Assembly: GCA_025061865.1 (NCBI GenBank)
Contig: JANXAA010000090.1
Span: forward strand, 1 to 7,977
Origin: Acidobacteriota bacterium
GTDB taxonomy: Bacteria; Acidobacteriota; HRBIN11
DNA: 7,977 nucleotides
Direction of reading: 5' to 3'
Shown here: one piece after another, positions 1-6,623 of the stretch
How the letters are laid out: every line of letters starts with the position of its first letter
How positions within the stretch are numbered: position 1 is the first letter of the stretch
Notes under the pieces: generated by a model
Database searches by the model: none
What the model was told of the DNA's origin: nothing
The model's input: only the letters and a program-made list of their open reading frames with translations
Position numbers and translations under genes: made by a program

Positions 1-1013
1 CGCCGACTCCCGTGAGGGGCTATCCATAAGCGGAACCGCCACAACCGTTGAAGAAGGGCCCAACCCGTGCTGGAGGTAATCGCATCGACTTGATCCTGAA
101 GACGTTGAATCTCGCCTTTTAGGGTCTTTCGGTAAGACCGATAGGCGCGCGCCCAGTGAACCGACCGATGACGGTATTTCTTGGCTCGGCGCTCAGCCTT
201 GATCCACAAAGTCAGAGCATTAACTAAAGCGCGATAAAGGCCTACAACTCCCACTTCGGCTTGCACCGATAGCCCTTTGTCTCCCCAACCGGCTGGACAC
301 GTGGCTTCAGGCGTCACGTACCCCAAAAAGGCGACCCAAGGATGACGAGCGTCGGCATTCGCAAGTGGCGTACGATGAACGGCGACCATAGCGTCTCGTA
401 AAGGCTCCCCTAACCCAGGCAACCGTCGAATCAGGGCTTCAATCCATTCGGCTCCTACATGCTGAACACCCCAACGCTCTATGCCGACTAAGCGAGAGAC
501 TTCCCAGACGTCAAAGTTCGTGGGAACGGCAATAGGTCGATTACTCTTTCCATGATCTATCGAGTAGACTATCTGACCCAACCAGTAAGGGTAACACCGA
601 GGATTCGGAAGAAAGAACAGGATATACCGCCGGCTCCGACGGACCATACTCCGAAGAAAGGCCTCTCGTACCCTCGGGGGAAGGGCTTCAACAGCCACCG
701 TCGTAAATACCAGATCAAACTCAGGCAACCCCGGTGCCAAAACGTCCTCCACGTACAGGACCTGACTGGCTCCCTCAAGAAGTCGGCGGATAGACCCAAA
801 GTCGACCTCCGAGTCCGTTACCAGCGTGACCCCATAGCGACCCGTCCGAGCCAGGGCTAAGCCCGTCCAGCCAGACCCCGGAGCGACTTCCAAGATCGAG
901 CTCCCCTCGGGCAACCACCCTGCGACCCATCGGGCTAAGACCTCACCTAATGCCCGGGCCAACTCACTATCTTGCGGCGGATAGATCCATATCCACGACC
1001 GAGATTGAGCCAT
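1..1013 (-). CDS. SAM-dependent methyltransferase with C-terminal coiled-coil tail (partial, runs off left edge)
   Basis: The reverse strand is open from an ATG at 1013 to the window edge (337 codons) without a stop. Residues 40-48 read ILEVAPGSG, the glycine-rich SAM-binding motif I of class I methyltransferases. An acidic residue (Asp67) follows at the end of the next predicted strand, and residues 99-111 (FDLVFTTVAVEAL) resemble the motif IV region of methyltransferase types 11 and 12. The last 54 visible residues are Arg/Lys/Gln-rich and look coiled-coil, ending in a TGWALLQRLWRFRLW stretch then PHGSR. From memory, similar tails join methyltransferase or glycosyltransferase domains in O-antigen and surface-glycan proteins. 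The start is supported by AGGAAGAGGG just upstream; a GTG three codons further up is possible. The role, methylating a sugar or glycan, is inferred from the neighbours. The protein continues beyond the window and may carry another domain. Confidence 0.8.
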   Translation of the reverse strand, partial: MAQSRSWIWIYPPQDSELARALGEVLARWVAGWLPEGSSILEVAPGSGWTGLALARTGRYGVTLVTDSEVDFGSIRRLLEGASQVLYVEDVLAPGLPEFDLVFTTVAVEALPPRVREAFLRSMVRRSRRYILFFLPNPRCYPYWLGQIVYSIDHGKSNRPIAVPTNFDVWEVSRLVGIERWGVQHVGAEWIEALIRRLPGLGEPLRDAMVAVHRTPLANADARHPWVAFLGYVTPEATCPAGWGDKGLSVQAEVGVVGLYRALVNALTLWIKAERRAKKYRHRSVHWARAYRSYRKTLKGEIQRLQDQVDAITSSTGWALLQRLWRFRLWIAPHGSR

Positions 1014-1030
1014 AGGGTCCACCCTCTTCC
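1014..1030 (-). promoter_or_regulatory. Ribosome binding site of the methyltransferase
   Basis: Read on the minus strand, AGGAAGAGGG lies about 8 bases before the ATG at 1013. This purine run supports that start codon over alternatives inside the gene. Confidence 0.55.
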
Positions 1031-1051
1031 TTAGACTTAAAAGAGTGTTTA

Positions 1052-1080
1052 ATCATAATAAGCAAACTAATGGGAGTTAA
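1052..1080 (-). promoter_or_regulatory. Candidate sigma-70-type promoter for the methyltransferase
   Basis: On the minus strand, TTAACT (1080-1075, 4 of 6 to TTGACA) is followed after exactly 17 bases by TATGAT (1057-1052, 5 of 6 to TATAAT). This sits in the only strongly AT-rich gap of the left part and would give a leader of roughly 30 bases before the methyltransferase ATG. On the plus strand the same patch has CATAAT (1054-1059) as a possible -10 toward the protease remnant, but no good -35. The call rests on consensus matching only. Confidence 0.4.
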
Positions 1081-1083
1081 CAA

Positions 1084-2132
1084 GTGTGGACCCCTGACTC
1101 GGCTACCGGACTAGCTCCGAAAAGGGGCTATGTTTATCTTTTATCTTTTATCTTAGGTCATAACCAGGGGACTCGCCACGACTGGTATGTGGACGATACG
1201 CCTGGGATGTACACTTACAGTCACGGTCATGTCAACTTACAAAAGGGCTTTCGAACCATTATGGCATATGCCGATAAGTACTTTGAGGCGGGTGTTTCTT
1301 GTCCTAGGATTTTATATTTCTCTAATTCAAACGTATTTTACGCCGGTGCTTCGACCGGCGTACCGCCGGGTACGAATATCTCATGCGCGGTCGGCAATCC
1401 TGCGAATCCGGACTGCGATGCTCATAACGCCCTCACGCTAACGAATACAGCCTCTTCGTAGCCCAATATCAAGTAGCTCGTGGAACTTTTATCGGCGTCT
1501 ATCGGGATGGAGCGTGGAGACAAGAACGGCAACGGCCAGTGGCAAGGCTGTGGCGTCGACGGGTGTTTCTTCTTCGGGGGCAGCGGCTATGTGCCCCTTG
1601 CGAGCCGGTGGCTTCAAAAGATGGATATGTTACTCCTGAGTGAGTCGTTTAGTGGGGGATTCCGGGGACGTGGACGGTCATCGACGGCGGGACCGGCGGC
1701 GGGGCCGCGGCGACGTGGACGACGGGGAACCCATGTAATCGGTCCATCGGGGCGCCCTTTGCGAGTCCGTGGGCGATGGTCGATTCGGACTGTGCGGGGA
1801 CGACCCCGACGCAGGACGAACAGCTCATCACCCCGTCGCTGAACGCCAGCAGTTGTGGGCAGGTGGTCTTGGAATTCAGCAATCAGTTCCGGTGGTGGAG
1901 CGGGGGTCCCGCCGAGGTGGCGGACGTGGACGTGAGCATCGACGGGGGCGGGACGTGGGCGAACGTGTTGCGGATGCAGGGGGCTTCGGACGGGCATCCG
2001 GCGCCCAACACGAAGGTCGTGAACCTGCCGCAGGCGGCGGGGCAGTCGAATGTGCGGATTCGGTTCCGCTACTACCACGGCAACTGGGATTGGTGGTGGG
2101 CCATCGACAATGTGAAGGTTCTATGCTACTGA
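1084..2132 (+). pseudogene. Remnant of a secreted reprolysin-like (M12-type) zinc metalloprotease, frameshifted
   Basis: Joined across frames, the region reads as the C-terminal two thirds of a secreted protease. Frame 1 (GTG 1084 to TAG 1459-1461) gives LGHNQGTRHD, the second half of the HExxHxxGxxHD zinc site, then FRTIMAYA (holding the likely Met-turn) and ILYFSNSNVFYAG, as in M12-like bacterial proteases. The first His and the Glu of HExxH are absent, replaced by residues coded by a heptamer repeat. Frame 3 (about 1449-1517) continues with FVAQYQVARGTFIGVYRDGAW. Frame 1 resumes at 1519 with DKNGNGQWQGCGVDGC, a repeat motif common in large secreted proteins. Near a G5 run at 1654-1658 it returns to frame 3 (stop 2130-2132), which encodes a beta-sandwich ending HGNWDWWWAIDNVKV, like MAM or choice-of-anchor J domains. 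No signal peptide, propeptide or N-terminal catalytic part exists. GGGAG seven bases before GTG 1084 means a 125-residue fragment could still be translated. Activity is very unlikely. Confidence 0.8.
1133..1153 (+). repeat. Three perfect tandem copies of the heptamer TTTATCT
   Basis: The units are 1133-1139, 1140-1146 and 1147-1153, perfect and contiguous. They encode LLSFI-type residues exactly where the protease family should have the HE of its HExxH zinc site. Recognisable homology starts immediately after the repeat and none is seen before it, so the repeat marks the break point of the truncated gene. Confidence 0.8.
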
Positions 2133-2213
2133 GGGAATGGGGGTCGTTGGGATGAAGCCCCTTCAGTGGCCTCCTGGCTGAGGTAGAGAGGGGGCGTCTT
2201 GTGGTGACAGGTC
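2133..2213 (+). other. Gap between protease remnant and GT2 gene
   Basis: This 81-base G-rich gap holds a short hairpin (TGAAG, 2153-2157, with CTTCA, 2161-2165) lacking a T run, so it is not a convincing terminator. A GAGAGGGGG run (2187-2195) lies too far from the ATG at 2214 to be a standard ribosome site; GACAGGT nearer the start is weak. No convincing promoter was found. Confidence 0.35.
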
Positions 2214-3359
2214 ATGACATCGACAATCGATACGACGATTGTCATACCGGCCTACAATGAGGAAAAGGGTTTAGCGGCTGTCTTGGAGGGCATCCAGCGG
2301 ATCCAGACAGACTCGATGGAAGTCATCGTCGTCGACGACGGGTCGAAGGACGGGACCGCGCAAGTGGCCCGTCGCTACTCTTGCCGTCTTGTGGCCCATG
2401 AGGTCAATCGGGGGAAAGGAGCGGCCATCCGTACAGGTATAGCTGCCGCCCAGGGAAAGAAGGTCATTTTCATTGACGCGGACGGGACTTATCCCATCGA
2501 CGCGATTCCTCGGATGATCCAGATTTTAGACGAGTGCGACATGGTCCTGGGCGTCCGTTCAGGAGGGCGTGAAAATATTCAATTTATCAATAAGACAGGA
2601 AACTATTTGATCCAGGTAGCCCTCCGTTTCCTTTATGGCTTCAAGGCCCAGGACCCTTTAACGGGCTTGTATGGAATTCACAAGGCCTACTTAGAAAGGA
2701 TGCAACTGATCTCGACGGGCTTTGACATCGAGTCGGAAATTGCCTTGAAGGCTGCCCGTATGGGACTGAACGTTCGGACTCTTCCCATCGAATATCGTCC
2801 CCGCTTGGGTCAGACTAAACTCCGGCCTTGGCGGGACGGGTACCGCATCCTGCGAATCCTTCTAGCTTTCCTTCTACTATACAACCCGATGGTGGCGTTT
2901 ATCCTGCCGGGTCTGGGATTCTTCAGCGTCGGTCTCATTCTGGCCGTTCTCCTAGCTTGGGGACCGGTCTGGGTGGGGCCGGCGGGGTTCGGCGTCCATA
3001 CCATGATGTTTGCATTTGCCTTGACCTTGCTGGGCCTGCAGGTCCTCACCTTCGGGTTGATTATCGATCTTTACGCCGTTACTCACAGGCTCACTCGGCC
3101 GGCTCGGATCGCCCAATGGGTTCTGCGGCCCGCGTTCCGGAGGTCTTTGGCTATAGTCGGCCTCGGGTTGCTCGGGTCGGGCGTTGTCTGGGGATACCGT
3201 CTGGCGGCCCATTGGGCGGCGACGGGGTTTGGTCCTTTTACTCAGACGGCTCAGGCTGCTTCGGCTTCCTTTATCATTGTTCTTGGGGCACAGATTCTAT
3301 TTTCCATAGGTGTTCTTTCCGTCTTCGCCAATGAAGCCCTGCGGCGAGGGATCCGGTGA
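2214..3359 (+). CDS. Membrane-anchored GT2 glycosyltransferase, polyprenyl-phosphate sugar synthase (DPM1/DPG-synthase-like)
   Basis: The GT-A catalytic domain fills residues 1-205 or so: VIPAYNEE (10-17), VVDDGSKDGT (39-48) for the nucleotide, NRGKGAAIRTG (65-75), IDADGTYP (87-94) with the metal-binding DxD, QDPLTGLYG (146-154), and RLGQTKL (197-203), the R-x-G-x-(S/T)KL signature of dolichol-phosphate mannose synthases. Hydrophobic stretches at about 212-250, 262-290, 310-333 and 350-375 give roughly four or five membrane segments, as in GtrB/DPM-type enzymes. Known family role: transfer of mannose, glucose or a related sugar from a nucleotide donor to a polyprenyl phosphate at the cytoplasmic face. 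The sugar cannot be read from sequence. It overlaps the following GT-C gene by one base, strongly suggesting that the lipid-linked sugar made here is that enzyme's donor. Codons 4-10 form an 8 bp hairpin. Confidence 0.9.
   Translation: MTSTIDTTIVIPAYNEEKGLAAVLEGIQRIQTDSMEVIVVDDGSKDGTAQVARRYSCRLVAHEVNRGKGAAIRTGIAAAQGKKVIFIDADGTYPIDAIPRMIQILDECDMVLGVRSGGRENIQFINKTGNYLIQVALRFLYGFKAQDPLTGLYGIHKAYLERMQLISTGFDIESEIALKAARMGLNVRTLPIEYRPRLGQTKLRPWRDGYRILRILLAFLLLYNPMVAFILPGLGFFSVGLILAVLLAWGPVWVGPAGFGVHTMMFAFALTLLGLQVLTFGLIIDLYAVTHRLTRPARIAQWVLRPAFRRSLAIVGLGLLGSGVVWGYRLAAHWAATGFGPFTQTAQAASASFIIVLGAQILFSIGVLSVFANEALRRGIR
2222..2243 (+). repeat. 8 bp perfect inverted repeat just inside the GT2 start
   Basis: GACAATCG (2222-2229) and CGATTGTC (2236-2243) are separated by 6 bases and begin 8 bases after the A of the ATG at 2214. 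In RNA this would be a stable hairpin inside the ribosome footprint. About one such hairpin would be expected by chance in a window this size, so its regulatory meaning is unproven. Confidence 0.5.
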
Positions 3360-5689
3360 TGGACTGGCTGGCGACGTTGGCCTTCATAAGCGCCCACGGC
3401 GCCGCCCTCATCGTCCTGGCTACTCTGAGCTATGTCTTGGGTCGCCATCTTACTCGAGCCCTCCCCTACGCCTCTCCCTGGGAGGCCTTGGCTTGCTCGA
3501 CGACCCTGGGCCTGGGCGTGTTAGCTCTTCTGATATTCCTGCTGGGCCTGCTGGGTCTGCTCTATGCCGGCGTCGTCGGAGTCGCGCTAGGTCTCCTGCA
3601 ACTGGCTTGTTGGCCGACCTGGCATCGCCTCTGGAAAAGCATGGGGTCCCGGATGCGGTCTGTCTGGGCCGGAGTGCGTCAGCGGCCGGCCCGGGCCCTT
3701 TGGGGCATCTTAGCCCTGGGCGCCCTGGTGCCCATAGGACTTCTCCCCCTGTATCCACCGACGGCCTGGGACGCCACGATGTACCACCTCCCCTATGCCA
3801 AAATTTACGTTCAGCATCATCGAGTTATCCTGACGCCCTACCTCCGCTTTCCCGTCTTTCCTCAGGCCAACGAGATGCTTTTTACGCTGGCTCTCCTCTT
3901 GTACGACGACATCATGGCTCATCTAACGCAATTTTTGATGATGGTCCTCGCGGCGATCGGCCTATTGGCCTGGGGCCTGCGTTACTGTTCCACGAGCGTC
4001 GGTTTGTGGTCGGCCGCTCTATGGCTGGGGAATCCGATTGTCCTGTGGCTGGGCGGGTCGGGCTATATCGACATCGGCATGACGTTGTTTATTACGATGG
4101 CCCTCTATACTACCTGCAATTGGGTCTACGCCCAGGATAATCGGTGGCTCGTCCTAGCAGGCGTTTTCAGCGGTCTGGCGGCGGGCTCGAAGTATACGGC
4201 CCTATTCCCCATTGTCCTTTTAGGACTTGCGGTGCTTTACGTCAGTTTTCGAAGGCATTGCCTCTGGGCCTTTGTAGGGTGGGTCGGTGCCGTCGCTGTC
4301 GTCGCCGCTCCATGGTATATCCGTAATTTCCTTTATACGGGCAATCCGGTCTTTCCCTTTCTACCTCAGGTCTTTGGCTACAGCCTGTGGAGTCCTCAGG
4401 ACTGGCAGGGGGCCACTCAAGAACGCCTGATCCACGGCCTCCCCAGGACTATAAAGTCTTTCATTGTCCTACCGTGGTATCTGACTTTCCGGCCGACCCT
4501 TTTCGTGCAGGAAGCCCCTTTATCGAAGGTTTACTTTTACCTCCTCCCGCTAATGGTCCTATGGGGCGTCGTCCACCCCTTTATTCGAAGTCTACTGATC
4601 TTTAGCGTTATATACTACGTCTTCTGGTTTCTGAGCGGCCAGATTCTGCGGTACCTCGTCCCTATCCTCCCGGCTTTGAGTCTGGTGGCGGCTGGGGCCC
4701 TTCAGCGGACTATGGCCTCCATACCCTGGGCCCGCCGTTGGACCGAGCATCCCAACCTCCAGGTCCTGGGCGTCATCGTCTGGATGGCCCAGGGCTGGCT
4801 TTATGCATGGCACCAGGTCCACCGACAAGGTTGGCCCCCGGCGACGCCGGCTCAACGGGACGCTTACTTAGCCAGCCGCCTGCCCGCATACCCGGCATAC
4901 CAGCTTCTGAACAAGACGAAGGGGACCCATTACACGATATATGCCTTGTACGACTCGAATATGGCTTATTTCGCCGACGGTACCTTTATCGGTGACTGGT
5001 TCGGCCCAGGACGTTTCAGCCGGATTCTGGACAAGTTATCAGACCCAGCGGCCTTATCCCGAGAGCTCCGGTCGCTGGGCGCACAGTACTTCTTGGTCAA
5101 CCGGTCCACAGCTTTTCTTCCCCTACCGCCGATAGAGGCCCTGAGCCGTCACGGCTTGCGTCTCATCTACGCTCGTTCGGGGGTTTGGCTCTTTGAACTT
5201 CGGGATCGGCCGATGGACCTGCGTACCAGTGGGGAGTACCTGACAAATCCAGACTTTGAAGCCCTCGATCCCTTGGGTCGTCCGGCCGGCTGGACTATAG
5301 CAGGTCAGCCCGTCATTGACGCATCGGGGAGATGGAGCCGCAGCGGGCGAGTCGCTGTCTACAGCTCGGGCGTCGAGCACGTGCTGTATCAGACCAGGCC
5401 GGCTCGGCCGGGAACCTTCTATCGGTTTCGCCTGCATGCCCGATCCCTCCAAGCCGGCCAACAGGCCCGACTCCAACTCAACTGGCTGGACGCCGCATGG
5501 AAGCTCCTCAGCCTGGAACTTCAGGTCGTCCCTGTCGATACCCATTGGAACGCCTATGAAATGATAGCTCAGGTCCCCCGAGGCGCCGCTTACGTAACTA
5601 TCCACGTCGTAGCCCACGAACGGAGTCACGTCTGGTTTGATGACGTGTCGCTTACCGAGATAGCCTACCCGACCGGTCCGATTCGATAA
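3359..5689 (+). CDS. GT-C fold membrane glycosyltransferase with C-terminal carbohydrate-binding-like domain
   Basis: This 776-residue protein starts with several hydrophobic helices. A first large outer loop contains TAWDATMYHLPYAK with Asp138, placed like the catalytic acidic residue of GT-C enzymes (PMT, ArnT and related families). Ten or more membrane segments extend to about residue 490. A soluble outer part follows (about 490-620; GDWFGPGRFS is typical of bacterial polyprenyl-sugar-dependent transferases). Residues 627-770 look like a jelly-roll carbohydrate-binding module: NPDFE at 630, a GRPAGW turn, alternating strands, and FDDVSL at the end, as in CBM4/9-type domains. It likely transfers a sugar from a lipid carrier to a glycan, lipid or protein outside the membrane. 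I chose the ATG at 3359, which overlaps the previous TGA as TGATG with GAGGG upstream; the adjacent GTG at 3356 would add one residue. Acceptor and sugar are unknown. Confidence 0.85.
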   Translation: MDWLATLAFISAHGAALIVLATLSYVLGRHLTRALPYASPWEALACSTTLGLGVLALLIFLLGLLGLLYAGVVGVALGLLQLACWPTWHRLWKSMGSRMRSVWAGVRQRPARALWGILALGALVPIGLLPLYPPTAWDATMYHLPYAKIYVQHHRVILTPYLRFPVFPQANEMLFTLALLLYDDIMAHLTQFLMMVLAAIGLLAWGLRYCSTSVGLWSAALWLGNPIVLWLGGSGYIDIGMTLFITMALYTTCNWVYAQDNRWLVLAGVFSGLAAGSKYTALFPIVLLGLAVLYVSFRRHCLWAFVGWVGAVAVVAAPWYIRNFLYTGNPVFPFLPQVFGYSLWSPQDWQGATQERLIHGLPRTIKSFIVLPWYLTFRPTLFVQEAPLSKVYFYLLPLMVLWGVVHPFIRSLLIFSVIYYVFWFLSGQILRYLVPILPALSLVAAGALQRTMASIPWARRWTEHPNLQVLGVIVWMAQGWLYAWHQVHRQGWPPATPAQRDAYLASRLPAYPAYQLLNKTKGTHYTIYALYDSNMAYFADGTFIGDWFGPGRFSRILDKLSDPAALSRELRSLGAQYFLVNRSTAFLPLPPIEALSRHGLRLIYARSGVWLFELRDRPMDLRTSGEYLTNPDFEALDPLGRPAGWTIAGQPVIDASGRWSRSGRVAVYSSGVEHVLYQTRPARPGTFYRFRLHARSLQAGQQARLQLNWLDAAWKLLSLELQVVPVDTHWNAYEMIAQVPRGAAYVTIHVVAHERSHVWFDDVSLTEIAYPTGPIR

Positions 5690-5711
5690 CTACGATTCAT
5701 TTCATTATCAT
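5683..5711 (+). promoter_or_regulatory. Weak promoter candidate ahead of rmlC
   Basis: TCGATA (5683-5688, 4 of 6) and TATCAT (5706-5711, 5 of 6) are 17 bases apart in an AT-rich patch at the end of the GT-C gene. It would leave a leader of about 160 bases before rmlC. No other support. Confidence 0.25.
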
Positions 5712-5736
5712 AACAGTACCCTGTCAACGTAGTTAT
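5686..5736 (+). repeat. 9 bp inverted repeat spanning the GT-C stop codon
   Basis: ATAACTACG (5686-5694), containing the TAA stop, is the perfect reverse complement of CGTAGTTAT (5728-5736). The 33-base loop holds a small inner hairpin (ACAG 5713-5716 with CTGT 5721-5724). The stem is AT-rich with no T run after it, so it does not look like a classical terminator. Confidence 0.45.
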
Positions 5737-5865
5737 AGAGGGCCGGGAGACATCGATAGGGCCGGGTCTCACGTTTCCCTGGCCTCTTACCGGGGCACGC
5801 TGCGGGACGCTGACCCACGACCGATTTCCGAAGGCCGGGGGACTGAACGTGCCCGAAAGTCTGGT
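5737..5865 (+). other. Rest of the rmlC upstream gap, no gene seen
   Basis: This part of the 190-base gap turns GC-rich after the AT patch. It holds a direct repeat of AGGGCCGGG (one copy near 5740, one near 5758) and a short GAGAC/GTCTC pair around it. I see no protein with family features and no known RNA or riboswitch here. Confidence 0.4.
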
Positions 5866-5870
5866 GGAGG
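5866..5870 (+). promoter_or_regulatory. Ribosome binding site of rmlC
   Basis: GGAGG ends nine bases before the ATG at 5880. It fixes the start, since the nearby upstream GTG (5864) is in another frame. Confidence 0.7.
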
Positions 5871-5879
5871 GCAGTCGCT

Positions 5880-6449
5880 ATGCCGTTCCGATTCCGCCCA
5901 CTGGAGCTTTTGGGATTGATGCTTATCGAAACACAAGTCTTCGAGGATCCCCGGGGATTCTTCATGGAACTATACAAGGCGAGTGAATTTTCGGCTTTCG
6001 GTCTACCGTCCGTTTTCGTACAAGAGAACTACTCTCACTCCGTGTTTCGGGTCCTCCGGGGACTTCACTACCAGAAACGACCGAAGGCTCAGGGTAAACT
6101 GGTCCGAGTCCTTCGGGGTGAGGTCTTCGACGTTTGCGTGGACATCCGGCGGGGTTCGCCGACCTATGGCCGGTGGACCGGCCTCGTCCTCTCCGACCGG
6201 AACCGTTACGCCCTGTATGTACCGCCAGGCTTTGCCCATGGTTTCTGCGTCTTGAGCGACGAAGCCGGCGTCATCTACAAGACGACAGCCGAATACGACC
6301 CGACCTTAGAGGGTGGCATTCGGTGGAATGACCCGGACCTGGGTATTCAGTGGCCCATCAGCGACCCCATCGTCTCGGAAAAGGATGCCCGTCTACCCTA
6401 CCTACGCGACGCTGTCCACGATTTCACGTATGGGGCGTCTGAGGGATAA
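5880..6449 (+). CDS. rmlC: dTDP-4-dehydrorhamnose 3,5-epimerase (RmlC/RfbC)
   Basis: The product (189 residues, close to the usual 180-190) epimerises C3 and C5 of dTDP-4-keto-6-deoxyglucose, the third step of dTDP-L-rhamnose synthesis in the cytoplasm. It is a cupin enzyme. Family marks are clear: DPRGFFMELY (23-32), QENYSHS (48-54), RGLHYQ with catalytic His63 (60-65), QGKLVRVLRGEVFDVCVDIR (71-90), YVPPGFAHGF (113-122), Tyr133, GGIRWNDP (145-152), and SEKD with Asp169, the expected partner of His63. The key residues appear intact. rmlA, rmlB and rmlD are not intact in this window, although a short epimerase-like stretch follows directly at 6461. A strong ribosome site and a 190-base gap suggest it may start its own transcript. 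Confidence 0.95.
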   Translation: MPFRFRPLELLGLMLIETQVFEDPRGFFMELYKASEFSAFGLPSVFVQENYSHSVFRVLRGLHYQKRPKAQGKLVRVLRGEVFDVCVDIRRGSPTYGRWTGLVLSDRNRYALYVPPGFAHGFCVLSDEAGVIYKTTAEYDPTLEGGIRWNDPDLGIQWPISDPIVSEKDARLPYLRDAVHDFTYGASEG

Positions 6450-6460
6450 AAACCCGGCCA

Positions 6461-6568
6461 ATGACTCGCGGTCTCGGCTTCATCGGGAGCCGCTTGGTTT
6501 GCGTGGTCTTCCATAGAAGCGGCGGGGTCGCAAAAGGTGGAAACGGGTCGGCCTACCCTGGGAGGTGA
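6461..6568 (+). pseudogene. Possible N-terminal vestige of an NAD(P)-dependent sugar epimerase/dehydratase
   Basis: A 35-codon frame from ATG 6461 to TGA 6566-6568 begins MTRGLGFIGSRLV. This closely resembles the Rossmann nucleotide-binding start of extended short-chain dehydrogenases such as RmlB, GalE or RmlD (consensus near TGGAGFIGSHLV; 9 of 12 positions agree by eye). After residue 15 the likeness stops and the usual following helix and strand are missing. rmlC's neighbours are often rmlB or rmlD, so a deleted copy fits the location. The match is short and could be chance. No ribosome site precedes it, so it is probably not expressed. Confidence 0.4.
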
Positions 6569-6623
6569 CGCCAGGACTTTAGGGCCTTACAATGTCTCCC
6601 TCAAGGAAACCGGAAGTCGGGTC

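Noticed and set aside
552..860. 102-codon plus-strand frame, and a 76-codon minus frame at 569-799
   Set aside because: Both fall inside the longer methyltransferase frame on the minus strand, which has a SAM motif and a ribosome site.
1614..2078. 154-codon open frame on the minus strand
   Set aside because: It is rich in Arg and Pro, opposes the clearly homologous beta-sandwich part of the protease remnant, and is explained by strong G bias of that strand.
3310..4140. 276-codon plus-strand frame overlapping the GT-C gene
   Set aside because: Low-complexity Ser/Pro/Arg/Gly-rich translation; the alternate frame encodes clear membrane helices and family motifs.
5123..5629. 168-codon open frame on the minus strand
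   Set aside because: It lies wholly antisense to the carbohydrate-binding-like part of the GT-C gene and has no recognisable family features.
5699..5727. Minus-strand promoter-like pair: perfect TTGACA, 17 bases, TGAAAT
   Set aside because: No minus-strand gene lies downstream, only the antisense of the GT-C gene. A perfect TTGACA is expected several times by chance in both strands of this window.
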